From positions 1-57,358 of the forward strand of contig CAJMOF010000014.1 in the NCBI GenBank assembly GCA_905215065.1: DNA of 57,358 bases, written 5' to 3'. This document shows, piece by piece, positions 14,804 through 23,147 of the stretch. A model generated the notes under the pieces. It was not told the origin of the DNA. It saw only the letters and a program-made list of their open reading frames with translations, and ran no database searches. Made by a program: the position numbers and the translations under genes. The first letter of the stretch is position 1, and each line of letters begins with the position of its first letter. Source of the stretch: an uncultured bacterium. Lineage in GTDB: Bacteria; Actinomycetota; Coriobacteriia; Coriobacteriales; Coriobacteriaceae.

Positions 14804-16487
14804 GTTTCTGGGATTTGCCTGGGAGCTGCTGGCAAAGGTTGTCTACAACGTCGTTGCCGTCGTGAGCTCCATCCTTAACCTGCTGGTGTTTGGCTGGGTT
14901 GAGTACTTCAACATCTTTATGACCTACTTCACCACGTTTGACCTGGTGGGCAAGATCGGCGCGGTCATTCTGTTTGCCATGCTCATCGCGGTCCCCGTGT
15001 TGATTGTGGCCATTCTGGTCCATCGCTACCGCATCAACCGCCGCCTGCATCGCGACGACACGTCCAACAAGGCGCTCTATCGCGAGATCGGTCGCCTGAA
15101 CAAGCAGGTGCTCGACCTCATGGACGAGAAGAACAAGCTGCTGGCGCTCAAGGTCAATGCCATGGGCGGCACCAAGCAGATTCCGTACGTGGGCGCCTCG
15201 GCCTTGGCCGACGACCACCTGCCCACGGTGGGCAACGTGGTGGGCGCCGCCGCGGGCGCGCCTGCGGGCGAGGGCGCCACGGCTGCCGTGGTGTCGGGCA
15301 ACGCGTCGCTCGCGCTCGACGGCGCGGGTGTCAAGGACGCCGCGGCCGCCATGGCCAAGGCCACCGTCGAGGCCAAGACCCTCGCCGAGGAAAAAGAGAT
15401 CGCCCAGGCCAACCGCTTCCCCAAGCTGTCCCTTGTGGACCTCAAGTACCGCGACTGGCAGTCCCCGGTCTACGACGATGCCATCTCGCTGGAGGACTTT
15501 GTCGACAGCTTCCGCGCGTTCGCCTGCAGCCAGATGAAGCTCTACTACACACCCGAGGTCATCCGCCGCTTTGTGGCCGGCATGGCCGCCTCCAAGCTGC
15601 TGATCCTGGAAGGCATCTCGGGTACCGGTAAGACCTCGCTGCCCTACAGCTTTAGCCGCTATCTGGACAACCCCGCGACCATCGTGTCGGTGCAGCCGAG
15701 CTTCCGCGATCGCACCGAGGTGCTCGGCTACTTTAACGAGTTTTCCAAGCGCTTTAACGAGACCGAGTTCCTCCGCGCCGTGTACGAGGCGGGCCTTCGC
15801 CAGGACCCGTCTATGATCGTGCTCGACGAGATGAACCTCGCCCGCGTGGAGTACTACTTTGCCGAGATCCTGTCGGTGCTCGAGATGCCCAGCCACGACG
15901 AGTGGGTACTCGATCTGGTCCCCACCCAGTGGGCCGCCGACCCCAAGGCTCTGCACGACGGCAAGCTCACCATCCCCGACAGCCTGTGGTTCATTGGCAC
16001 GGCCAACAACGACGACTCCACCTTTACCATCACGGACAAGGTGTACGACCGTGCGATTCCCATCGAGCTCAACGAGCGTGCCGACGCGTTTGAGTGCGAG
16101 CCGCACGAGCGCGTGCACGTGACGGCCGAGCATCTGCAGTATCTGTTCCAAAAGGCCAAGGTCGAGTACGTGATCGACGAGGAGCTGCTCCAGAAGATGC
16201 ATAAGCTGGACCAGTACCTGCAGACCCGCTTTAAGCTGGCGTTTGGCAACCGTATCATCAAGCAGATGTACGACTTTATCCCCGTGTACGTGGCGTGCGG
16301 CGGCACCGAGCTGGGCGGCATGGACTACATCATCGCCCGCAAGGTGCTCAAGAAGTTTGAGTCCATGAACGTGAGCTTTGTGCGCGACGAGATGAAGGGC
16401 CTGATCGAGTACATCGAGAAGACCTTTGGCGAGGGCGGCCTGCCCGATTCCGTCATGTACCTGCAGCGGATCCAGAATTTCTACTAA
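14796..16487 (+). CDS. Membrane-anchored McrB-like AAA+ ATPase
   Basis: The 563-residue protein has two N-terminal hydrophobic helices (about residues 10-35 and 48-74), a coiled coil with an Ala/Gly-rich linker, then an AAA+ module of the McrB clade. Walker A GISGTGKTS is at 273-281, Walker B MIVLDEMN at 340-347, and GTANND at 401-406 occupies the place of the McrB N-T-A-D signature. GTG 14796 is the start: AGGAGG lies 9 bases before it and it overlaps the sipW stop. McrB normally powers the McrC nuclease as a GTPase; the membrane anchor, sipW and exported-protein partners argue for a role in surface assembly. Nucleotide preference cannot be told from the sequence. Confidence 0.75.
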   Translation: MSEFLGFAWELLAKVVYNVVAVVSSILNLLVFGWVEYFNIFMTYFTTFDLVGKIGAVILFAMLIAVPVLIVAILVHRYRINRRLHRDDTSNKALYREIGRLNKQVLDLMDEKNKLLALKVNAMGGTKQIPYVGASALADDHLPTVGNVVGAAAGAPAGEGATAAVVSGNASLALDGAGVKDAAAAMAKATVEAKTLAEEKEIAQANRFPKLSLVDLKYRDWQSPVYDDAISLEDFVDSFRAFACSQMKLYYTPEVIRRFVAGMAASKLLILEGISGTGKTSLPYSFSRYLDNPATIVSVQPSFRDRTEVLGYFNEFSKRFNETEFLRAVYEAGLRQDPSMIVLDEMNLARVEYYFAEILSVLEMPSHDEWVLDLVPTQWAADPKALHDGKLTIPDSLWFIGTANNDDSTFTITDKVYDRAIPIELNERADAFECEPHERVHVTAEHLQYLFQKAKVEYVIDEELLQKMHKLDQYLQTRFKLAFGNRIIKQMYDFIPVYVACGGTELGGMDYIIARKVLKKFESMNVSFVRDEMKGLIEYIEKTFGEGGLPDSVMYLQRIQNFY

Positions 16488-16504
16488 TGCCGTAAGCACG
16501 GGGT

Positions 16505-16536
16505 GCGGGGCGCAGGTGCGTCGCTCCCCGCTCTTT
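16505..16536 (+). terminator. Weak hairpin, possible attenuator
   Basis: GCGGGG (16505-16510) can pair with CCCCGC (16526-16531), followed by TCTTT. It lies in the 78-bp gap between the AAA and DUF2357-like genes and could reduce rather than stop read-through. Confidence 0.35.
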
Positions 16537-16565
16537 CCCGATCGATCCAATCTATGGAGTAACCC

Positions 16566-18812
16566 ATGTCCGAGACCATTCAGGACCTCTATACCAGCTT
16601 CTCCGAGCAGATGGAGCCCATCCAGGAGGACAGCCGTTACTTCCGCTATCTGTTTGAGATGGCGCAGGCCTCGGGCACCACGATCGAGCAGCAGCGCGAG
16701 GAGCTCGTCAAGGTGGTGGACGAGGAATGGATTAGCATGATCGAGGACTCGCTCGACGCCATCAACACCATTATCGAAAAGCCGCGCCGCTTCATCACCA
16801 CCGAGGAAGAGGTGGTGCCGGTCTCGCTTGCCAAAAAGATCAGCGCCGACAGCGTCCGTCATCTGAGCCAGAACACGCAGTTCCTGGCGCCGAGCGACGA
16901 TGGCGGCGTCCATCCCACGCGCATCCTCAACGTCAACACCGTTGAGACGTACGACCTGTACGAGAACCGCTTTATCTACCATCTGATTCAGCGTCTGCTG
17001 ACGTTTGTGGATAAGCGCACCGACGTGATCTTTTGGTCTACGGGCAACGAGATCCGCAACCGCTTTAAGATGCACAGTAAGATCGACGACGCGTACGAGG
17101 AGATCGAGTACAACGTCGAGATGACGGTCAAAAACCGCCAGAGCTTTGCCGAGAACGACGCCGACAACATGGACGTCTTTATGCGCATCGACCGCGTGCG
17201 CCGTCTGGTCATGGCGCTGCGCGGCGCGTCATTCTGCCAGATCATGAACGGCTGCAGCGCGGTCCGCAGCCCCATTCAGCGCACCAACCTCATCATGAAA
17301 GACCCCAACTACCGCAAGTGCTACCAGCTGTGGCAGTTTATGGAGCGCTACGACAAGGTGGGCTACAACATCGACGTGCAGCAGCAGGCGCTGGCGTTCG
17401 ATGACGAGTACATGGTGCAGATGTACACCAACCTCATCAACAACTACACCGTCTTTAAGAGCCTGACCGACGACGAGCGCAACCTGCAGGAGCTCGAGAG
17501 CGTGCAACACGCGCCGGTGGCGCCCAAGTTTATTAAAGAGATCAAGGAAGAGCAGGTCGATAGCCCCGACCTGCCCGACGTCGAGGTCCGGCGCGTGTTT
17601 GTGGAGGAGGTCACGCAGGCCCAGCTCGATGCCGAGCAGGCGCTGGCCGAGGCGCGCGAGCAGATCGAGGAGCTGCAGGGGCAGGTCAAGTCTTGGAAGG
17701 TTCAGGCCCATGCGCTGACCGACGAGCGCGACGACCTGGCCGACGAGCTGGACGAGGCAAAGACGCGCGAGCTGGCGTTGACGCAGCGCGCGCAGATTGC
17801 CGAGGCTGATGTAGAGGAACTACGCGCTTCGCTGGAGGATGTCGAGGCCGGCAAGAAGGCTGCCGAGAATGCTGCCGTTGAGGCGCGCTCGACCGCGGCG
17901 GCCCAGCTTGAGCAGATGCGTGCCGAGGCCGATGCCGAGGTCTCAGTCGCCCGCGCCGACGCAGATGCTAGGGTCGCGGCTGCCGAGCAGACTGCTGCCG
18001 AGCAAGTCGCGCGGGTCAAGAGTGAGTCTGCCGCAGCCTTGGCTGCCAAGACAGCTGCCGACGCTGCCGAGCTGCAGGCCGCCAAGGACGCCGCCGCAGC
18101 CGAGCTTGCCGGCGTGCGCGAGGCGTCTGCCAAGGAGCTCGCCGAGGTGCATGCCAAGCTGGACGCCGCCAAGCTGCAGATCGAGGAAGTGCGGCTGGCG
18201 GCCGAGCGCGATGCCCGTGCCGCGCAGGAGACTGCCGACGTCGCCGCGGCCGAGGCGGAGCAGAAGCTCGCCGACACCGTTGCCGCGGCCGAGGAGAAGG
18301 TTGCCGCCGCCCAGCAGGCCGCCGATGCTGCGATCGACGCCGCCCGTGCTGCCGCCGATTCTGCCGTTGAGCAGGCTACGGTGGATGCCAGCGAGAAGGT
18401 CGCCGCTGCCGCTGCCGAGCGCGATGCCGCCGCGCGTGCCGCCGAGGAGGCTCGTGCCGACGCCGACGCGCGTATCGCTGCAGCTGAGCTCGAGGCGGGG
18501 GAGCGTATTGAGCAGGAACTCGCCGCCGCCAAGGCCGCGCACGAGCGCGAGCTCGAGGCCGCCCGCGCGGAGATGCAGCAACGCTTGGACTCGTTGGCAC
18601 AGGAGCTGGAGCAGTCCGAGCGCGATCGCGCCCGCGCCGAGCGCCGTGCCGAGGGCAACAGCCTGTCGCGCTATCTGCTGGCTCGCTTGCGCGGAGAGGC
18701 CGCCGAGGGCGATGTCGCCGCGCCTGACGAGGATGGCGCTTCTGCGGCGGATGCCACCGAGGGCGAGGTCGCTGCCGACCCCGAGACTTCCGCAAAGGAC
18801 GACGACAAGTGA
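16566..18812 (+). CDS. McrC/DUF2357-like protein with long coiled coil instead of nuclease
   Basis: The first about 310 of 748 residues resemble the DUF2357/McrC N-terminal region: TYDLYENRFIYHLIQRLL (about 124-141) and RTNLIMKDPNYRKCYQLWQF (about 240-259). No PD-(D/E)xK nuclease motif follows. From about residue 340 to 710 the protein is an Ala/Glu/Arg heptad-rich coiled coil, then an acidic tail. It pairs with the McrB-like ATPase as McrC does with McrB, so it is probably its partner, with the nuclease swapped for a rod. The exact ends of the DUF2357 match are inferred by eye. The reverse strand over the coiled coil is also open but is a composition artefact. Confidence 0.65.
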   Translation: MSETIQDLYTSFSEQMEPIQEDSRYFRYLFEMAQASGTTIEQQREELVKVVDEEWISMIEDSLDAINTIIEKPRRFITTEEEVVPVSLAKKISADSVRHLSQNTQFLAPSDDGGVHPTRILNVNTVETYDLYENRFIYHLIQRLLTFVDKRTDVIFWSTGNEIRNRFKMHSKIDDAYEEIEYNVEMTVKNRQSFAENDADNMDVFMRIDRVRRLVMALRGASFCQIMNGCSAVRSPIQRTNLIMKDPNYRKCYQLWQFMERYDKVGYNIDVQQQALAFDDEYMVQMYTNLINNYTVFKSLTDDERNLQELESVQHAPVAPKFIKEIKEEQVDSPDLPDVEVRRVFVEEVTQAQLDAEQALAEAREQIEELQGQVKSWKVQAHALTDERDDLADELDEAKTRELALTQRAQIAEADVEELRASLEDVEAGKKAAENAAVEARSTAAAQLEQMRAEADAEVSVARADADARVAAAEQTAAEQVARVKSESAAALAAKTAADAAELQAAKDAAAAELAGVREASAKELAEVHAKLDAAKLQIEEVRLAAERDARAAQETADVAAAEAEQKLADTVAAAEEKVAAAQQAADAAIDAARAAADSAVEQATVDASEKVAAAAAERDAAARAAEEARADADARIAAAELEAGERIEQELAAAKAAHERELEAARAEMQQRLDSLAQELEQSERDRARAERRAEGNSLSRYLLARLRGEAAEGDVAAPDEDGASAADATEGEVAADPETSAKDDDK

Positions 18813-19516
18813 TGAAGCACGTGCTCCGCGTGATCAACGTGCTGGCGACCGTGGTGATCCTGGTCGCCTTTGTGGTGTTGCTGCGCACGGTGTTCACGCC
18901 CGCTGGTGAGATCCCCACCATCATGGGCTATGGCTTTATGCGTACGCTGACCGGCTCGATGGAGCCGGCGATTCCCGTGCATTCGTTTATCGTCGTCGAT
19001 ACCGACAACAGCCAGGTCTATCAGGTGGGCGACATCATCACCTTCCATTCGTCCGATGACGCGCTGGAGGGTTCGCTCAACACGCATCGCATCGTTGCCG
19101 TGGAGGATGCGGCCGACGGCACGCCGGTTTACCGCACCAAGGGCGATGCCAATCCGGTCGAGGACGCCGCGCCCGTGCCCGCCGCCGACGTGGTGGGGCG
19201 CGTGGTCTTTGTCTCGGTGGGGCTGGGCGTGGTGGTCTCGTTGCTCACCAATCCGCTGCTGTTCTTTCCGCTTATCGTGGTGCCGCTGATCGTGCTGCTG
19301 CTGCTCGAGATTCGCCATATGGTCAAGACAACGCAAGAGGTGGCACGCGCCGAGGACGAGGCCGCCCTGCGCGCAGCCGTGGAGCAGATTCGCGAAAAAC
19401 GTCGCCGCGAGCAGGAAGGCCGGGACAGTGCCAAGGACCCAGGCGATGACGATCGTGCCCAGGGGCGTGCGGAAGCCGACCCCGACGCCCTCGACGATTC
19501 CAACCACTCGGCATAG
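18812..19516 (+). CDS. SipW-type signal peptidase I (S26B), second copy
   Basis: The 234-residue protein has an N-terminal helix, LTGSMEPAIPVHS with nucleophile Ser49, NTHRIVAVED with His92, and TKGDANPVED further on, the S26B catalytic pattern. Two hydrophobic segments (about 130-165) and a charged cytoplasmic helix follow. ATG 18812 overlaps the previous stop (TGATG); a GTG at 18809 is an alternative with slightly better spacing from AAAGGA. With the first sipW it brackets the AAA/DUF2357 pair, so the two enzymes may split the substrates or act on different cell positions. Confidence 0.8.
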   Translation: MKHVLRVINVLATVVILVAFVVLLRTVFTPAGEIPTIMGYGFMRTLTGSMEPAIPVHSFIVVDTDNSQVYQVGDIITFHSSDDALEGSLNTHRIVAVEDAADGTPVYRTKGDANPVEDAAPVPAADVVGRVVFVSVGLGVVVSLLTNPLLFFPLIVVPLIVLLLLEIRHMVKTTQEVARAEDEAALRAAVEQIREKRRREQEGRDSAKDPGDDDRAQGRAEADPDALDDSNHSA

Positions 19517-19594
19517 CTCATCCGCACCTTTCGTCCCTACAATAGGGACGCTCGTAGATGTTCCGATTCGCCCGCTTTTCCATACCAATATTCG

Positions 19595-19603
19595 TGCTAC
19601 AGT
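19595..19603 (+). promoter_or_regulatory. Extended -10 upstream of the permease gene
   Basis: TGCTACAGT is an extended -10 (TGn plus TACAGT) 38 bp before the ATG at 19642. A convincing -35 is not seen. Confidence 0.4.
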
Positions 19604-19641
19604 TTGAGCGCTTTGTTGCCAATTGATTTCGGGGGAGTGGG

Positions 19642-20664
19642 ATGGAACAGGAGCGCTCGGCGCAGCGTGCACGTGAAAGGGCTTCGGTACCGATGACGGC
19701 GGCGTCCGATTTTATCGTGCCCGAGGGCACCGACGAGCTCAGCCGCAACACCCGTCGCGCATGGCGCGACCGCCTGAACAGTGCTTCGTCGCGCAAGATG
19801 ATCACGGGCGTCTTGGCTACGCTGGTGGGCGGTTCGTTTTGGGGCTTCTCGGGCACCAGCGCGAGCTTTCTGTTCGATACCTTCCACGTCGACACCTTGT
19901 GGCTTATGAGCGTGCGTCAGATTCTCGCCGGTCTACTCTTTATGGCCGTGGTTGTTACGCGCGACCGCGAGCGCCTGATTAAGCTCTGGACCACACCCGC
20001 CGATCGCAAGCAGCTGCTGCTCTTTACCGCCTTTGGCCTGCTGTTCAACCAGTTTTGCTATCTTTCGGCCGTGCGCCTGACGAACGCCGGAACCGCGACG
20101 GTGCTCCAGTGCCTGCAGCTCGTTATCATCATGGGCTACACCTGCGTGATCGATCGCCGCATGCCACGTACTCGCGAAGTCATCGGCATCGGTCTGGCTT
20201 TGGGTGGCACCTTTTTAATCGCCACCGGTGGCGACCCCACCAGCCTGAATATCTCGCCGCTCGGCCTGATCGCGGGTCTCATGTGTGCGGTCAGCGCTAC
20301 ATGTATGGCGGTGATTCCCGCCAAGATTCTGCCCGAATACGGTAGCCCCATCGTCACGGGCTCGGCAATGCTCACGGCGGGCGTGGTCTCGTGCGTCTTC
20401 GTGCAGCCTTGGGCGCATATGCCGGCGCTCGATGCCGCCGGTATCGAGGCACTCGCGGTGTTCGTGGTTATCGGCTCGTTTTTTGCTTACATGCTCTATA
20501 TGCAGGGCGTTAAGGACATCGGCTCGGTGCGTGCGAGCCTCATCGGAACTGTGGAGCCGGTTTCGGCGACCATCACCAGCGCCGTGATGCTGGGCACAGT
20601 GTTTTTGCCGACCGACCTTATCGGCTTTGCCATGATCATCGTGATGATGTTTCTCACGGTGTAG
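19642..20664 (+). CDS. EamA/DMT-family transporter
   Basis: This 340-residue integral membrane protein has about ten hydrophobic helices after a 50-residue polar N-terminus. Two EamA repeats are visible; the second contains GSFFAYMLYMQGVKDIGSVRASLIGTVEPVSATI, the typical end of the family. The substrate (amino acid, sugar or drug) cannot be told. The ribosome site GGGGGAG is 5 bases before the ATG. It is probably a single-gene unit outside the SipW locus, whose last gene ends 125 bp earlier. Confidence 0.8.
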   Translation: MEQERSAQRARERASVPMTAASDFIVPEGTDELSRNTRRAWRDRLNSASSRKMITGVLATLVGGSFWGFSGTSASFLFDTFHVDTLWLMSVRQILAGLLFMAVVVTRDRERLIKLWTTPADRKQLLLFTAFGLLFNQFCYLSAVRLTNAGTATVLQCLQLVIIMGYTCVIDRRMPRTREVIGIGLALGGTFLIATGGDPTSLNISPLGLIAGLMCAVSATCMAVIPAKILPEYGSPIVTGSAMLTAGVVSCVFVQPWAHMPALDAAGIEALAVFVVIGSFFAYMLYMQGVKDIGSVRASLIGTVEPVSATITSAVMLGTVFLPTDLIGFAMIIVMMFLTV

Positions 20665-20813
20665 CTGGTGCCGCCGCCAAGACAGAAAAGGTGTTGTGCC
20701 ACATTTTCGCCAATTGATGTCCGTGTCTGGAGTTTAGCTGTCGATGCTCAAAATGCCATAAACTAGCAACGTTATGGACTTTTTCATTGCGACTCAATTG
20801 CGAGGATTTCTTT

Positions 20814-23144
20814 ATGGCTGGTAATCACTTTAAGGGCAGCGATAGCGGCCGTCCTGCAGTTCCGCCGCGTCCGAACGGGGCTGGTAAGGCCGGCACGCCG
20901 GGCGGCGCTGGGCAGGGCGGTTCCGGTAAGCGCGTGTCCCCGGGCGAGACGGCGATGTTTACCGCTCTGTACGAGCAGTCTCAAAAGGCAAAAAAGACCG
21001 GCCGTGCAAGAGGGAATGTCTTTGCGGGCGGTGCAACCTCCACGTCGCAGCCGAGCGGGGCCCCTTCGATACCTGCGAACAACGCAGGTGCTGCCAACGC
21101 CGCGAATATCGCCGGCAACGTTAATGCCGGCAAGGCCGCCAACAATACTCCCTCTGCCGGTGGCGCGGGGCTTACGGGTAACCTTGGCACGATTTACACC
21201 GGCGCCTCCGAGACTGGCACGTTCGCCCGCCTGGATGATAGCGGTGCCGAGTTTGCGGGCTCGGGTTCCAAGGAAGATTATTACGATTTTGGCTTGAACT
21301 ACGGTAGCGACGCTTCGTCGAGTTCGACCTCTGACGGTCTGGTCCGTCATCGCCATCGCAAGGGCGAGCGCAAAAAGCGTCACACTGGCGCCATTATTGC
21401 CTCTGTAGTCGCGGTGCTTCTCGTTGCGCTTGGCGCAAGCGGCTTTATGCTGCTTAACTCGGCAAAGACCGTAAAGAGCGAAGCGAAGGAGGCTGTCGAG
21501 ATCGTCGGTGGCCTTAAGGACAAGGTCACGTCGGGCGATTTTTCGACGCTGCCTGACGACGCGAAGAAGATTGATGAGCTCTTCGACAGCATGAAGGCGG
21601 AGACCTCGAGCCCGCTGTGGACGGCGGCTTCGTTTATCCCGGTGTATGGCGGCGACATCAATGCTGCACGCACCATGATCGACGCCCTGTCCGATGTCTC
21701 GAGCAATGCGCTGGTTCCCATGGCCGATAACCTTTCGCAGGCCACGCCCGGCAAGTTGTTCCAGGATGGGACTATCAACGTGTCCGCGCTGCAGGCGGTC
21801 GCCGATTCGCTCTCCGATAGCTCGAAGGTGTTCAAGAGCGCCAACGAGAAGATCCAGGGCATTGGCGATACTCATATTTCCCAGGTGACCGAGCTGGTCG
21901 ATAAGGCCAAGGACGGCTTTGCCACCCTCAACGGCGCGGTTGACGCGGCGGAGAAGGTCGCCCCCGTCCTTCCCCAGATGCTCGGCGCCAACGGCCAGAC
22001 GCGTCATTATCTTGTGCTCGCGATGAGCAATGTCGAGATCCGCGCCTGTGGCGGTTTTCCCGGTTCTCGCGGCGTGATGTCGGTGACTGATGGTAAGCTC
22101 GAACTGGGCGATTTTGTCAAAGTCGACATGATGAAAGAGCCTTTGAGCCCGCTTCCCATCACCGATGAAGAAGCAAACTTGTTCACGACCGGATGGGGCC
22201 TGACCGGATTCAACACGCTCGGATACACGATGGGTGACGTTACGATGACGCCCGATTATCCGCGTGCGGCTCAGCTTGCCAGCGATATGCAGAAGGCCAT
22301 TGTCGGAGATGACATCGACGGCGTATTTGCAGTCGATCCGGTATTTTTGCAGTATATGCTCGGCATTGTAGGCGGCACACAGCTTCCTGACGGTACCGTC
22401 GTTGATGGAAGCAACGCTGCAAAGGTGCTGCTGCACGATATTTATTGGAATTACCCGGTAGAGGAACAGGACGCCATTTTTGCGGCGGTTGCCGGATCGG
22501 CTTTTAACAAGATCGTGGACGAACTGGGCTCCAGCGATATTGCTAAGATTGCTGCCGCCATCGAAAAGGGCGCTTCCGAGGGTCGCATCCTCATGTATTC
22601 GAGAAACGATGACGAGGAAAAGGCCGCGAAGGCTCTTGGAATATCGGGCGCCCTCCAAACCGATACGTCGGAGGCTCCGATCTTGGGCGTCTATGTGAAC
22701 AACTACAGCTATTCAAAGATGGATTGGTTCCTCGACAAGCGAGTCACCATCGATTCTTCGGTTGAAAATGCCGATGGCTCGACGACGTATCGAGTGACCA
22801 CCACGCTCAAGAACACGATGACCCCTCAGGAGAAGGCCGAGATGCCTGGTTATTTTCAGGGCCATAACGGCATTAGCCAGGATATTGATGATGAGGTGCT
22901 GAGGCTTTATCTCTATGCTCCTGCGGGAGGCAGCATTTCGGACATTAAGACTTCGGGCTCCGGTTCTATCGAGATGAACGAAGCGACGCACGATGGCTTG
23001 AAGGTTGCATGGGGCGGTGTCCACATGCTTCTTGGACAAGACATAAAGGTCGAGTACACGGTCACGACTTCGAAGGACTCTGGGCACAAAGAGCTTAAGG
23101 TTCGTACCACGCCAACCGCTCAAACGTTCGAACAGGATAAGTAA
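20814..23144 (+). CDS. DUF4012 membrane protein
   Basis: The 776-residue protein has a Gly/Ala/Asn-rich, Pro-rich cytoplasmic N-terminus (about 1-185), a single membrane helix (about 193-212, GAIIASVVAVLLVALGASGFML) and a large outside domain containing ACGGFPGSRGVMSV (about 408-421), the DUF4012 signature. DUF4012 proteins often accompany cell-surface polysaccharide genes. The start at 20814 is set by GAGGA at 20802-20806. It is 3 bp upstream of glmM, which makes a cell-envelope precursor, so a cell-wall or capsule function is plausible. Confidence 0.8.
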   Translation: MAGNHFKGSDSGRPAVPPRPNGAGKAGTPGGAGQGGSGKRVSPGETAMFTALYEQSQKAKKTGRARGNVFAGGATSTSQPSGAPSIPANNAGAANAANIAGNVNAGKAANNTPSAGGAGLTGNLGTIYTGASETGTFARLDDSGAEFAGSGSKEDYYDFGLNYGSDASSSSTSDGLVRHRHRKGERKKRHTGAIIASVVAVLLVALGASGFMLLNSAKTVKSEAKEAVEIVGGLKDKVTSGDFSTLPDDAKKIDELFDSMKAETSSPLWTAASFIPVYGGDINAARTMIDALSDVSSNALVPMADNLSQATPGKLFQDGTINVSALQAVADSLSDSSKVFKSANEKIQGIGDTHISQVTELVDKAKDGFATLNGAVDAAEKVAPVLPQMLGANGQTRHYLVLAMSNVEIRACGGFPGSRGVMSVTDGKLELGDFVKVDMMKEPLSPLPITDEEANLFTTGWGLTGFNTLGYTMGDVTMTPDYPRAAQLASDMQKAIVGDDIDGVFAVDPVFLQYMLGIVGGTQLPDGTVVDGSNAAKVLLHDIYWNYPVEEQDAIFAAVAGSAFNKIVDELGSSDIAKIAAAIEKGASEGRILMYSRNDDEEKAAKALGISGALQTDTSEAPILGVYVNNYSYSKMDWFLDKRVTIDSSVENADGSTTYRVTTTLKNTMTPQEKAEMPGYFQGHNGISQDIDDEVLRLYLYAPAGGSISDIKTSGSGSIEMNEATHDGLKVAWGGVHMLLGQDIKVEYTVTTSKDSGHKELKVRTTPTAQTFEQDK

Positions 23145-23147
23145 GAT

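Noticed and set aside
14676..17075. Very long minus-strand frame over the AAA and DUF2357 genes
   Set aside because: Its composition (His/Leu/Val-rich, no domains) is that of an antisense shadow, and plus-strand genes there have clear motifs.
17702..18658. Long minus-strand reading frame over the coiled-coil gene
   Set aside because: It is Ser/Ala/Arg-rich with no motif and no ribosome site and mirrors the GC-rich heptads of the real gene on the plus strand.
14796..18812. McrBC restriction system
   Set aside because: The ATPase is membrane-anchored with no DNA-binding domain, and its partner has no visible nuclease. Neighbours are signal peptidases and exported proteins, so restriction is unlikely.
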